The notes under the pieces: generated by a model
Told to the model about the DNA's origin: nothing
Database searches by the model: none
Seen by the model: the letters and a program-made list of their open reading frames with translations, nothing else
In this document: in pieces, positions 44,954 to 54,885 of the stretch
How positions within the stretch are numbered: position 1 is the stretch's first letter
How the letters are laid out: each line of letters opens with the position of its first letter
Assembly (NCBI RefSeq): GCF_009797025.1
Contig: NZ_CP047027.1
Location: forward strand, 1,364,001-1,428,000
Direction of reading: 5' to 3'
Source: Cellulophaga sp. L1A9
Lineage (GTDB): Bacteria; Bacteroidota; Bacteroidia; Flavobacteriales; Flavobacteriaceae
Length of the DNA: 64,000 nucleotides
Made by a program: the position numbers and the translations under genes

Positions 44954-46114
44954 TTAATGTATTAATTTTTTCAAAATCTTTAACACATCAGATATCTCTT
45001 GCTGCGTATTATAGCTATGCAAACAAAAGCGCAATCGCTCTTGCTCTTTAGCAACTGTAGGCGATAAAATTGCTTTTACTCCAAAATTATTATTTTGCAG
45101 TTCAGATGCCAAATTTTTTACCTTTTCATTCCCTGAGATTACACAGCATTGAATAGCGGAATTACTCTCAATAAAAAACGCTTTAAGCTCTAAGTTTTCT
45201 AATTGATTTTTAAAGTACTTAATATTATTTTTTAGCCTTGAAATTGATGCTGATGTAGCAAGCTCTTGATAAGCCAGATAAATTGTAGCCAAGGAATGTG
45301 GAGGTAGGCCCGTGGTATAAATAAAACTACGGGAAAAGTTAACTAAATACTCTTTTAGCTGCACACTTCCTAAAATTGCTGCGCCGTGGCAGCCCATCCC
45401 TTTTCCAAAAGTAACGATTTGTGCAAATACTTGTTGGGCAATATTTAATTCGGAAACTAGACCTCGGCCTTCTTTTCCGAAAACACCTAAGGCATGCGCT
45501 TCATCTACCACAAAATGGAGTTTATGCATTTCACAAAAATTGGCGAATGCTATAAGATCTGGTGAATCGCCATCCATAGAAAAAACAGACTCCGTCACCA
45601 CATAAACCTCAACTCCTGCACCCTGAGGTTTCTCTAATTCTAAAACCCGACTAATAACACGCTGTAAATCTTTTACATTATTATGCTTAAACTTATATCC
45701 TTTAGCTGTACTAAGTGCAATACCATCACGGATACTCGCATGAATATACTCATCATAAAAAATATAATCTCCGCGTTGCGGGATGGCACTAAAAAAACCA
45801 ACATTAGCATTATAACCAGAATTAAATACTAAGGCAGTAGCTGTGGCATGGAAGTTTGCTATCGTATCCTCTACTTCAATATACAGATCATAATTTCCAG
45901 AAATTAATCGAGAACCTGTAGCACCATTTAATTTCAGATTCTTTTCTGCTAATAAAGTAACAGCACCCTCAAAAATTGCGGTGTTTTTTGCAAAACCTAA
46001 ATAATCATTGGAAGAAAAATCTATCAGATGTTGTTGTACCGGCAGAGACCGGAGCGCATTAGCCCCTCTTCGGTCTTCTAGTTTTTTACTTAATTTTTCT
46101 GGAAAGCTAGCCAT
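44954..46114 (-). CDS. bioF: 8-amino-7-oxononanoate synthase
   Basis: 386 residues. DFSSNDYLGFAKN, GATGSRLISGNYDLYIEVED, FNSGYNANVGFFSA, DEYIHASIRDGIALS, VVDEAHALGVFGKEGRGL and the PLP lysine in VTFGKGMGCHGAAILGS are all BioF signatures. It condenses pimeloyl thioester with alanine. A TACCTTTG -7 box (46123-46130, minus strand) lies 8 bases before the ATG, implying a very short leader. First gene of the bioF-DUF2007-bioD operon. Confidence 0.95.
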   Translation of the reverse strand: MASFPEKLSKKLEDRRGANALRSLPVQQHLIDFSSNDYLGFAKNTAIFEGAVTLLAEKNLKLNGATGSRLISGNYDLYIEVEDTIANFHATATALVFNSGYNANVGFFSAIPQRGDYIFYDEYIHASIRDGIALSTAKGYKFKHNNVKDLQRVISRVLELEKPQGAGVEVYVVTESVFSMDGDSPDLIAFANFCEMHKLHFVVDEAHALGVFGKEGRGLVSELNIAQQVFAQIVTFGKGMGCHGAAILGSVQLKEYLVNFSRSFIYTTGLPPHSLATIYLAYQELATSASISRLKNNIKYFKNQLENLELKAFFIESNSAIQCCVISGNEKVKNLASELQNNNFGVKAILSPTVAKEQERLRFCLHSYNTQQEISDVLKILKKLIH

Positions 46115-46318
46115 AACACAAAGGTAATATTAACTATAGTAGACGATTTAGAAAAGGTGTTATATTTTTTAATCTATTTACTACGGAAACACGAGCAAAC
46201 AATACTCTTGAATGATGAAATAATCCTATTATGAGAATATATTTTCATGCAATTCATCGAAAATATTATATAAATCTAGTATATTTAACGTAATTTTAAC
46301 TAACTAACCGTATTTCTA

Positions 46319-48772
46319 TTGACGAAATTATTACTTCTACTCTTTATGTTCAGCACCTATTGCTATTCTCAAAGTATTAATTTCGACCAACTTGATAAAG
46401 AGAAATGGTTGCGATATAATGGTGGGATATCAGCAAACGGTGTTTACTATGATGGTACCGCCAATAGACAAGATTTAACCTATTACTTAACGGGAAATCT
46501 TAATTTTAATATTGCTGGTCTATATAATATCCCTGTATCCTTTACGTATTCAAACCAAGAATTTAATTTCCCAAGTCCCTTCAATTTTAATCGGTTTAGT
46601 TTTCATCCGTCTTATAAATGGGTCACTGCACATCTAGGAGACGTAACTATGACTTTTTCTCCTTATACTTTAAGCGGACATCAATTTACAGGAGCTGGTG
46701 TTGAATTAAATCCGGAAGGAAAATTTCAAGTTAGTGCCATGTACGGTCGGTTTTTAAAAGCTACGGAATATGACTCCATTGCTCAAGGAGGCATTGCCGC
46801 TTATAAACGGATCGGTTTTGGTGTAAAAACGGCTTATGATTTTGAGTTTATGAAACTGGGTGTTATCCTATTTAAAGCTACTGACACTAAAAACTCTTTA
46901 GAAAACCCCTTACCAATTGAATTAGGTTTAACTCCAAAAGACAATGCGGTACTTTCTTTTGAATCTGATTTTCGTGTTTTAGATAAAGCTAATATTCATA
47001 TTGAATATGCTATTTCTGGAGTTACAGAAGATTCTAGATTGCTAGATGAAAGACCCAACAACGGGTTGCTATCTTTTCTATTAGATGAAAACATCAGTAC
47101 TAATTATTATAACGCTTTAAATGCTTCTTTTAATTATCCTGCAGGAAATGGAAGCCTAGGTTTCGGTTATGAACGTATTGACCCAGATTACAAAACACTA
47201 GGTGCGTATTATTTTAATAATGATTTAGAAAATATAACCGTAAACGCTACACAAACTATTTTTGATAATAGATTAAATTTAAGTGTTAACGCTGGCTTAC
47301 AACAAGACAACCTAAACAAGGCAAAAACATCGGAACAACAACGTGTGGTAAGTGCCATAAATGCAAATTTTACAGCATCTGAAAGACTTACGGTAAATGG
47401 TTCCTATTCTAACTTTCAATCTTATACCAATATCCGTGATCAGTTTGATTATATCAATCAAGTAAATGCCTATGATAATATAGACACCCTAAATTATCGT
47501 CAAATATCACAAAATGCCAACTTAGGCATTAATTATATTTTAAAGAAAACGGAAACCAAACAACACAGTACAAATCTTAATTTGGTATATCAAAATTCTA
47601 ACAATCAGCAAGAAGGAGAAACTATTGACGGGGGTTTAAGTACTTTTTACAATGGTACTGCGGCGTATACCTTAGGATATCCGCAACAAAATTTAACATT
47701 CTCCTTAGCTGGCAACACTTCGTACAACATTACAGGCATAGACAAGAGCTTAACACTAGGACCAACACTGGCTGTTGGAAAGCAGTTTTTTGACAAGCAG
47801 CTCCGCACCAACCTATCTAGCTCCTACAATAGCTCTTATAGCAATGGAGAAAAACAAACCAATATCTACAATTTTAGATTAGGCTCTAATTATCTCTGGT
47901 TGCAAAAACACAATTTAAGCCTGAATTTTTTGATGCTCTTCAGGAACACAACACTAAACTCTAATCGCGATCTTACACTAACATTTGGCTACAGTTATGC
48001 CTTTGATAATTTTAAGCTTCAATTAAAAAAAGGAGAAAGAAATATAAATCATAGACTAGAAAAAACAGCCACAGATCTCTGGAGTTTTAGATATCGGAAT
48101 GTTTCTTATAGCGGAACAGCAACTGAAATTAATAATCAATTAACTACTGTTTTTGAAAGCGCTCAATTTGAAAACATTCCAAAATTTAAAAAGGACGACC
48201 TAAGCTTACTTCTGGCTATTACTAAAAAACAAGAAAAAGAGGAAGCCTATAAAGAGAATGCTATCACGTTTCTAAAAGAGCTATATGGGTATGGGGATTT
48301 TAAAGAGACCTATGAAAAAGCATTGTTTACGGTAATTAGAAAAATACAGATAGACATGCGTAAGATAGATATTGCTCTAGAGCGCCTGTTTGTTGCTAAA
48401 AAATTAGAAGTAGACCAACATTCACGGCATAATAAGAGTACGGCAGATGGTACTGTTGAGGATCAAAAATTAGAAACAGAATACCAAGAACTTCTAGAAG
48501 AACAAAAAAACCGACTTGAAAAATTAGTAGGACACAGATGGATGGAAGAAAAATTCGCAGCATTCACCACCATTGATGTGGTCGTTGAACCTGTAGGATT
48601 TTTAAAAGAATTTAAAAAAGAAAACACGCTGGAGGCTTATAAAATTTATGATACTAATGAGGACTTAGAGGTTCTTAAAACCTATCTAGAGAATGAAATC
48701 ATAGATTTCTATTTTAAAAAATCATTAGGTATTGTTAACCCTGACGGTTTTGAATTGAAATATATGAACTAG
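46319..48772 (+). CDS. Large outer-membrane beta-barrel protein of the toxin cluster
   Basis: 817 residues; the start is a TTG at 46319 leading straight into a signal peptide (MTKLLLLLFMFSTYCYSQ). From residue 20 to about 600 the sequence is a succession of amphipathic strands with aromatic ends (YYLTGNLNFNIAGLYNIPVS, GSLGFGYERIDPDYKTLGAY), as in a large outer-membrane barrel. Residues about 620-817 are charged and helical (LVGHRWMEEKFAAFTTID). No TonB plug is seen. It precedes the giant toxin-like gene on the same strand, separated by a palindrome and the heptanucleotide array. A role in exporting or anchoring the cluster's proteins is conceivable but unproved. Confidence 0.7.
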   Translation: MTKLLLLLFMFSTYCYSQSINFDQLDKEKWLRYNGGISANGVYYDGTANRQDLTYYLTGNLNFNIAGLYNIPVSFTYSNQEFNFPSPFNFNRFSFHPSYKWVTAHLGDVTMTFSPYTLSGHQFTGAGVELNPEGKFQVSAMYGRFLKATEYDSIAQGGIAAYKRIGFGVKTAYDFEFMKLGVILFKATDTKNSLENPLPIELGLTPKDNAVLSFESDFRVLDKANIHIEYAISGVTEDSRLLDERPNNGLLSFLLDENISTNYYNALNASFNYPAGNGSLGFGYERIDPDYKTLGAYYFNNDLENITVNATQTIFDNRLNLSVNAGLQQDNLNKAKTSEQQRVVSAINANFTASERLTVNGSYSNFQSYTNIRDQFDYINQVNAYDNIDTLNYRQISQNANLGINYILKKTETKQHSTNLNLVYQNSNNQQEGETIDGGLSTFYNGTAAYTLGYPQQNLTFSLAGNTSYNITGIDKSLTLGPTLAVGKQFFDKQLRTNLSSSYNSSYSNGEKQTNIYNFRLGSNYLWLQKHNLSLNFLMLFRNTTLNSNRDLTLTFGYSYAFDNFKLQLKKGERNINHRLEKTATDLWSFRYRNVSYSGTATEINNQLTTVFESAQFENIPKFKKDDLSLLLAITKKQEKEEAYKENAITFLKELYGYGDFKETYEKALFTVIRKIQIDMRKIDIALERLFVAKKLEVDQHSRHNKSTADGTVEDQKLETEYQELLEEQKNRLEKLVGHRWMEEKFAAFTTIDVVVEPVGFLKEFKKENTLEAYKIYDTNEDLEVLKTYLENEIIDFYFKKSLGIVNPDGFELKYMN

Positions 48773-48773
48773 T

Positions 48774-48816
48774 CCCGTCCCCCTAACCCTGTCCCCCTAG
48801 CCCCCGAAGGGGGAAC
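48774..48816. repeat. GC-rich palindromic element, related to those near the DUF559 gene
   Basis: GTCCCCCTAACC is repeated imperfectly as GTCCCCCTAGCC, followed by the stem CCCCCGAAGGGGG. An inverted relative (CCTTCGGAGGGGGCTAGGGG) lies inside the gene at 56266. It begins right at the stop codon of the 817-residue protein. Confidence 0.7.
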
Positions 48817-48822
48817 TAAGTT

Positions 48823-48934
48823 GGTTGATGGTTGATGGTTGATGGTTGATGGTTGATGGTTGATGGTTGATGGTTGATGGTTGATGGTTGATGGTTGATG
48901 GTTGATGGTTGATGGTTGATGGTTGATGGTTGAT
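48823..48934 (+). repeat. Perfect tandem array of 16 heptanucleotides (GGTTGAT)
   Basis: 112 bases, exactly 16 copies of GGTTGAT with no error. The last unit plus the following GG supplies the ATG at 48933 that begins the giant protein. Each earlier unit also contains an ATG, but these run into TGA or TAA within six codons. Length change by slippage is expected, altering the distance from any promoter to the start codon. Confidence 0.95.
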
Positions 48935-51900
48935 GGAAAATAAAAATTTGAATATGAAATTGCACGTTAAGTTGTATTTAAAAAACGCATTCTTTTTAGC
49001 GTTACTAATTCTTACTTCCTCCCTATGGGGGCAAGGCGGAACATTTCCTGTTCAAGTAATTCCGCAGGTAACACCACCGCCACCTATATACCTATCAAAT
49101 TATGCAGATGCCAGCACTTTAAATAGTCCGCTGCGCGTACAGATTATTTTAAACGATTTAAATATCCAGAATAGAGAAGTCCGACTGAAAACCTATTTTC
49201 AAGGGAGCGGATTATCTTTTCAAAGCAACGATTTTGTCACAGGAAGCACCTCACTTTTTTTAGAAGGTGGTGTACCACTAGTTTTAACAAATGTGGAACT
49301 TGCGCCCTATTTTAAGTTTGAAAATATTACCGGCATATCTCCAAATGTATACGGAAATGCAATCCCGGAAGGCACCTATCAAATTTGTTTTGAAGTCTAC
49401 GATCTTGCCACAGGCAATAGATTGTCCTCTAAAAGTTGTGCAACCACCGTTGTTTTTCAAAACGAACCCCCTTTTTTAATTTCCCCACGAAACAAAACCA
49501 ATGTTGCAGAAACAAATCCGCAAAATATTGTTTTTCAATGGACGCCACGTAGTATCAATGTGACCAATGTGGAATATGAGTTAAGCCTTGTAGAAATTTG
49601 GGACACACAAATAGATCCGCAAGCTGCTTTTTTAAGCTCCCCTCCTATTTTTCAAACCACCACCTCTGCCACTACTTATGTATTTGGCCCTAGTGACCCG
49701 CTCTTATTATCAGGTAAAAATTACGCTTGGCGTATACAAGCAAAAGCTAAGCAAGGTACCGAAGAGATTGGCCTATTTAAAAATCAAGGCTATAGCGAGA
49801 TATTCTCTTTTAGCCATGCCAGTGCTTGTGATTTACCATTAGGCATTAACCATGAAATAAAAGGGAGTACAAATGCGAATATATTTTGGGATGATTTTTC
49901 AACTGAAGTTCCGGAATATACTGTGCGCTACCGTAAAAAATCCTCCTCCAACTCCTCCCAAGCAGGAGGGTCTGAGTGGTTTTTTAATAAAACTACCAGC
50001 AATACAACCTCTCTTTGGGATTTAAAAGCAGGTACTACGTACGAGTATCAATTACAAAAAAAATGTGCTGTTACCAAAAGTGAATGGAGCATCGCCAAAC
50101 AATTTACTACCCATATTGCAGATAATGAGGAGAGCGTTTATGAGTGTGGCATTACCCCAGATTTTAGTTTAAACAATACAGATCCTATAGATGCCTTAGA
50201 AAAAGGAGATAAATTTACGGCAGGAGATTTTCCTATCCACGTTTTAGAAGTAAGTGGCAGCAAAGGCAGGTTTACCGGTAAAGGGTATGTTACTATTCCT
50301 TATTTAAACAGCATTCGCGTTGGGGTACAGTTTACCAATGTTTTAATCAATACCGATAAGCAACTAGCGGAAGGTACCGTCATTACGCTATATGATCCAA
50401 GCCTTAAAAACATCTTGGATGTAGATGATGCTATTGAGACCGTTGGGAATGTTGCCGAGGCGGTGGGCGAACTTTTTGAAGGAGATAATGACCTAGATGA
50501 AATACATGTAAACTGGGATATTGATCCCGATAAAGACATTAAAATCGAAGATGGGATTTTAATCATTACCAACCCAGCAAACGGAGCAACAGAAACTAGC
50601 CCTTTAGGAGATGATAAAGTTATTGTAGATAAATCTGGACAAACCTACCATATTGATGCTGGCGGTAAAATTACCAAAGGCGAAAAAATAGACCCAAGTG
50701 GCGGGGTAACTAATGGAAATGTTACTGGAGTTTCAAATAAGGGCGAAATAGAATCTTTAACCGCAAAAGGCATCCAAGTAACTTTTGAATCTAACGGTAT
50801 TTATGGTTATGACATAATGCCAAACATTGATAATGACAAACTAAATAAAGAATATACCACTATTCCCGATGCTGAAGGAGGTAAGTATACGCTACCCCAT
50901 ATTGCTATAGAAAAAGAACAAACCATCGTAGTCACAGCCAAGGTTCAATTATCCTCAAATTCTGAATACAAACTAGAAGATTTAAAATTTAAAACAAAGG
51001 TTGGTGAGCTAATTGCTATTTCAGCTATTAATGAAGATAACAATAGTATAGAGCTTGAGATTTCTGGTCATTATACCCTTGAAAATGAAACTATTTATGC
51101 CGTAGTACCTGATACACAAGACAGCACCAAACAATTAACTGCTGGCGCCTTTACGCTATGGCACCTAACAGATCGTGTAGTAAATATTGTTTTGGTTTCT
51201 ATAGATAAAGCTCCCTTGCCTGATACTGCCGAAATAGCTAGAATTTTCAAAAAAGGGGGATCCACTTTTAATTTTGAAACAACCACTGCTTCGTTAATAG
51301 GTACAAATTTATTAGGCGATGATGACAGATTACAAATTGCCGACAATGCTTGGCTTAATGCTTATAATGAGGAGCAAAATAGTGTTATAACTCATATAAA
51401 ATCTCAGATAGAAAATTTTGATAAGAATAAATATTATGTCTTAATTTTTAATAACGATTTTAAAACTTCAAGATCTATTGCCGGATTTATGCCGCTACAA
51501 CGCCAATTTGGCTTTGTATTTAACGGAGATTTATCCACTGGAGAAGAGTCTAAAGGCGATCTCACTGCTGTTACAGCTCATGAGCTAGGCCATGGTATTT
51601 TTGCACTCCAACATCCATTTACAGAATACGGAACTGAAGAAAAAGCTACGGATTGGTTAATGGACTATATGGATGGCGCCGTTAGCTTAAACCACATGAA
51701 CTGGGCGCAAATGCATAATCCTGCATTGAAGTTTTATGTGTTTCAAGATGAAGAGGATGGACAGCACTATGTAGTCAAAAAACTTTTTAAAAATCTAGAT
51801 TTTGGCAAAAACGAAGACGATACTTTTACTTTTTTAACACCAGCGGGGCAGCATATAGTTTTGCCTAAAAATGTGAGTAACGTTACAAACTTTTATGGAT

Positions 51901-54881
51901 ACTATGGTACGAGTTTAACTAAGGATAGTGATAAATTTAAAGAATTTTTGAATGTTGTCCCTGGCACATTGAAGTCTTTTTCTATAGATAGTATAGTTTA
52001 TACAGCTCAAATAGAAAAATCAAATAATAAATACATTTTAAAAGGCTACCGCTCAAATAAAAATACTTCTGAATATTATTCTGCCGAAAATTATAACATA
52101 TCCACCTCAATTGCCAATTCTGAAAAAGCAATTTTATTCGCATTTGGAGTATTTCAGGATAAAATCGAATATTTAATTCAATGGACATATACATCGGGAT
52201 TTGATCCATTTGCTAACAATACTATTTTAAAATCACCAATTGATTTCCCTTTCCAGTTTGATAATGTTTTTAGTAGAAAGCAACTAGAAATAAAAGTCAA
52301 TGATAATCAATTTTCATTTTCTTCTTCAGCAGCTGACTGGGTTTTTAATACTGGAAAATATATCGAAGATGACAAAACATTACTACTACGTAATAAATTA
52401 TTAGAGCTAAAAACTGCATACCCCGAATATACTAATCAGATAACAACTAATTACGGGGCTTGGAATGAAGAAAATATTTGTTTAACAAATGCATACTCAG
52501 GCAGTTTTGAACGTGCTCTAAAATCAAAATTCTGTATAAGTAATGAAGTGAAAAACCAGAATACTGGTGGAAGTTTTGCTCAATATGTTTTTGATAGTAC
52601 GGTTACCGGTTTTCCAAACTCCATAAAAGAGTGGCAGTATTTATTTTATGATCATTTATTGAATTCTATAGAATATGACCAAGCAGTACTAAATAATGAT
52701 TTGGCATTATTCAATACACAAGAGGGCATTAATAGTACTACATGCAAACAAATTTCTACAACGATTAATGGAGCTAGCCAAAATGATATTAAAACCTTAC
52801 CTACAAATTCCATCCTAGAGTTAATTATAAAACTGCTTAAAGAGGAATGTACAACAGAAGGAGATGGCTATGCTACAGGTTATGAAAATGCGATAGTAAA
52901 ACTTATTAAATATAATGCAGAAGGCAAAGAACTACTTGATGGCTTAATAGCAGAAAAATACTACATAGACACAACCCCTTTAATGGAAAAACTTTTTGAA
53001 ACTTTAGATGATTGGGGAGGGGAGGCTAACTTTACAAAATTTATAAACGCGTTAACTACACAATGGAAAAATACTAGCTATTTTGATCCAGAAAACTATA
53101 TAGCCTTACCATATTCATCAGACTATATGCTTGGTTTTTATTATGATAATATGAATTTTGGATTTACCAATAAATTTAAAAACATATCAATTACAGAAAC
53201 AAATGCAAGTGGTTACAATACTGGACCTGTATACGTAAATACTAGTACTACACAACAAATTGGCAATTACAATATTTATCAAACTATAGTTCTTTCAAAA
53301 TATAATGATATTAATGCAGCGTATCAATTACCAAGTGCTATTATTCCCATTTTTATACTAAAAGCTCTTACTGTTAAAAACCGTACGGCAAACTGGGAGA
53401 GTGCTGGTGCACTAACTTTTGATGTAGTTACTATTGCTTCAGGGGTTGGCAGTATAACAAAGCTTAGTAAATTACTATATCTTCAAAGATTAAAAAATCT
53501 AAATCAACTAGCACGTATTAGGCTAGTGTTTGCTTCTACAGAGTTTGTTGCTGGTTCTGCAAATCTCATGTTAAATCTATCTGATTGCAATAATGAAGAT
53601 AATGCACAATTTTGTAGTGAATTAAGAACATACTTGACTTTTATTGAATTAGGAGCTATGGCAGGCGGTGGAACTTTGAACTTGGCCATGAAACAAGCTC
53701 TTAAACGCAGTGCTGATGATGCAATTTTAGCTATTACAAAATCTTCTAAAAAACTACCTGATGATGTATTAGAAGAATTATATGCAGCAAGTAAAATTTT
53801 AGATAATAATGCTGTTGGCAATCTAGTTAAATTTGAAAAATTAACTACACTAACAAATGTAGACAAAGTAAATGCTTTAAAAACAGCCATAAAAGGTTTA
53901 AGTGGCGCAGACCAAGGAGTTCTGCTACAAAAAATCATTAATTTAGAAAGCGATGCTTTACGGTTTTTAGAAACTTTTGCAGAAAATTCCGACGCATTAG
54001 TAAAGCTTAATGCTAATGGAATGATAGCTAGTTGGAAAGTTTTAAATGCCAATAATAAAGCATCATATATAGCTACAGATATAAATAGGTTACAGCAGTA
54101 CAACAAATTAAATCTGGAAAACCAACAAATTTTAAGTGTACTTACAGATAAAGGTCCTACCACTACATTAGCCAAATTGTTAGATGAAGTAAAAGACAAT
54201 CCAAAAATGGCACATGACTTAAATGCAGATGTTAGACTTGCAAAAGGGATGGCGGTTTATAATCCAAAAGTTGCAGAAACCTTAACAGATGACGATTTAA
54301 GCTACATAGGAGACTTATTAAATAGTATGGATGAAATTAGCGATAATATCCGTTTTTGGCTTACCCGATCCGATGTTATTGCAATTCTCCGAAAATATGC
54401 AGATGAAGGCATTGCATTTGGTAAAGAAGTGGCAGAACAACTTACTGGACCGTTGGCAAAGAATTCCGATGCTTACAATAAGTTAAAAATGCGTTTAGCA
54501 GGGATGAAACCATCATTAAATATGGATGATTATAGTATCTATAGTGGAGTGCAACTTTGTTTAACAAAAAACTGTATAGATAAAGGAGAATACTGGATAC
54601 CAGATTTTGTGTTAGTTGCTAAAAAACAGGATATTATAACTAAAAAAGTAACATATGAAACCATCATAGTAGATGCCAAACGAACTCGTTATACCGATTT
54701 CACCCCCAACCAAATAGAAGCTGATAATATGACAAGTTGGAAGATAAAAGCTGTAGAAGGTAAATTAATACACGGTACAGATTTGAATTTAATTAAAAAT
54801 AATAAGATAACTAAAAAAACGCAATTTATAAAACTGTTCAACGAGGGTGGTACCTTAAAAACCGCTTTAAAAACAAATTAG
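48933..54881 (+). CDS. Giant secreted protein: Ig/FN3-like head, HELGH zincin, C-terminal PD-(D/E)xK nuclease-like toxin domain
   Basis: 1982 residues from the ATG in the last heptamer; a TTG one codon earlier and an ATG at 48954 are alternatives. Signal peptide ends at about 34 (ILTSSLWGQ). Residues 35-185 resemble the TANFOR-type domain of Bacteroidota surface proteins; FN3-like domains follow to about 395, then beta-rich modules (from GDKFTAGDFPIHVLEVSGS). Around 883-894 is HELGHGIFALQH, an intact zincin site with a third histidine. A hydrophobic, glycine-rich pre-toxin stretch lies at about 1500-1600. The last ~120 residues hold PD (D1891) and VDAK (D1914, K1916) then TPNQ, a PD-(D/E)xK nuclease pattern of bacterial toxins. 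No T9SS C-terminal domain. A candidate immunity gene starts 4 bases on. Confidence 0.72.
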   Translation: MENKNLNMKLHVKLYLKNAFFLALLILTSSLWGQGGTFPVQVIPQVTPPPPIYLSNYADASTLNSPLRVQIILNDLNIQNREVRLKTYFQGSGLSFQSNDFVTGSTSLFLEGGVPLVLTNVELAPYFKFENITGISPNVYGNAIPEGTYQICFEVYDLATGNRLSSKSCATTVVFQNEPPFLISPRNKTNVAETNPQNIVFQWTPRSINVTNVEYELSLVEIWDTQIDPQAAFLSSPPIFQTTTSATTYVFGPSDPLLLSGKNYAWRIQAKAKQGTEEIGLFKNQGYSEIFSFSHASACDLPLGINHEIKGSTNANIFWDDFSTEVPEYTVRYRKKSSSNSSQAGGSEWFFNKTTSNTTSLWDLKAGTTYEYQLQKKCAVTKSEWSIAKQFTTHIADNEESVYECGITPDFSLNNTDPIDALEKGDKFTAGDFPIHVLEVSGSKGRFTGKGYVTIPYLNSIRVGVQFTNVLINTDKQLAEGTVITLYDPSLKNILDVDDAIETVGNVAEAVGELFEGDNDLDEIHVNWDIDPDKDIKIEDGILIITNPANGATETSPLGDDKVIVDKSGQTYHIDAGGKITKGEKIDPSGGVTNGNVTGVSNKGEIESLTAKGIQVTFESNGIYGYDIMPNIDNDKLNKEYTTIPDAEGGKYTLPHIAIEKEQTIVVTAKVQLSSNSEYKLEDLKFKTKVGELIAISAINEDNNSIELEISGHYTLENETIYAVVPDTQDSTKQLTAGAFTLWHLTDRVVNIVLVSIDKAPLPDTAEIARIFKKGGSTFNFETTTASLIGTNLLGDDDRLQIADNAWLNAYNEEQNSVITHIKSQIENFDKNKYYVLIFNNDFKTSRSIAGFMPLQRQFGFVFNGDLSTGEESKGDLTAVTAHELGHGIFALQHPFTEYGTEEKATDWLMDYMDGAVSLNHMNWAQMHNPALKFYVFQDEEDGQHYVVKKLFKNLDFGKNEDDTFTFLTPAGQHIVLPKNVSNVTNFYGYYGTSLTKDSDKFKEFLNVVPGTLKSFSIDSIVYTAQIEKSNNKYILKGYRSNKNTSEYYSAENYNISTSIANSEKAILFAFGVFQDKIEYLIQWTYTSGFDPFANNTILKSPIDFPFQFDNVFSRKQLEIKVNDNQFSFSSSAADWVFNTGKYIEDDKTLLLRNKLLELKTAYPEYTNQITTNYGAWNEENICLTNAYSGSFERALKSKFCISNEVKNQNTGGSFAQYVFDSTVTGFPNSIKEWQYLFYDHLLNSIEYDQAVLNNDLALFNTQEGINSTTCKQISTTINGASQNDIKTLPTNSILELIIKLLKEECTTEGDGYATGYENAIVKLIKYNAEGKELLDGLIAEKYYIDTTPLMEKLFETLDDWGGEANFTKFINALTTQWKNTSYFDPENYIALPYSSDYMLGFYYDNMNFGFTNKFKNISITETNASGYNTGPVYVNTSTTQQIGNYNIYQTIVLSKYNDINAAYQLPSAIIPIFILKALTVKNRTANWESAGALTFDVVTIASGVGSITKLSKLLYLQRLKNLNQLARIRLVFASTEFVAGSANLMLNLSDCNNEDNAQFCSELRTYLTFIELGAMAGGGTLNLAMKQALKRSADDAILAITKSSKKLPDDVLEELYAASKILDNNAVGNLVKFEKLTTLTNVDKVNALKTAIKGLSGADQGVLLQKIINLESDALRFLETFAENSDALVKLNANGMIASWKVLNANNKASYIATDINRLQQYNKLNLENQQILSVLTDKGPTTTLAKLLDEVKDNPKMAHDLNADVRLAKGMAVYNPKVAETLTDDDLSYIGDLLNSMDEISDNIRFWLTRSDVIAILRKYADEGIAFGKEVAEQLTGPLAKNSDAYNKLKMRLAGMKPSLNMDDYSIYSGVQLCLTKNCIDKGEYWIPDFVLVAKKQDIITKKVTYETIIVDAKRTRYTDFTPNQIEADNMTSWKIKAVEGKLIHGTDLNLIKNNKITKKTQFIKLFNEGGTLKTALKTN

Positions 54882-54885
54882 AATA

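Noticed and set aside
48823..48934. Heptanucleotide array as a frame-shifting phase-variation switch
   Set aside because: The array is upstream of, and ends on, the start codon. Adding or losing 7-base units does not change the frame from the last ATG; upstream ATGs meet stops within six codons. Only effects on initiation or promoter spacing remain plausible.
48823..48934. CRISPR array
   Set aside because: The units are contiguous 7-mers with no spacers.
53504..54199. 231-codon minus-strand frame inside the toxin gene
   Set aside because: Serine/leucine/asparagine-rich translation typical of an antisense shadow of a helical protein; the plus-strand frame is intact and continuous.
54500..54881. 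Type IX secretion C-terminal sorting domain on the giant protein
   Set aside because: The C-terminus is lysine-rich and nuclease-like, without the beta-sandwich pattern or terminal motifs of T9SS sorting domains.
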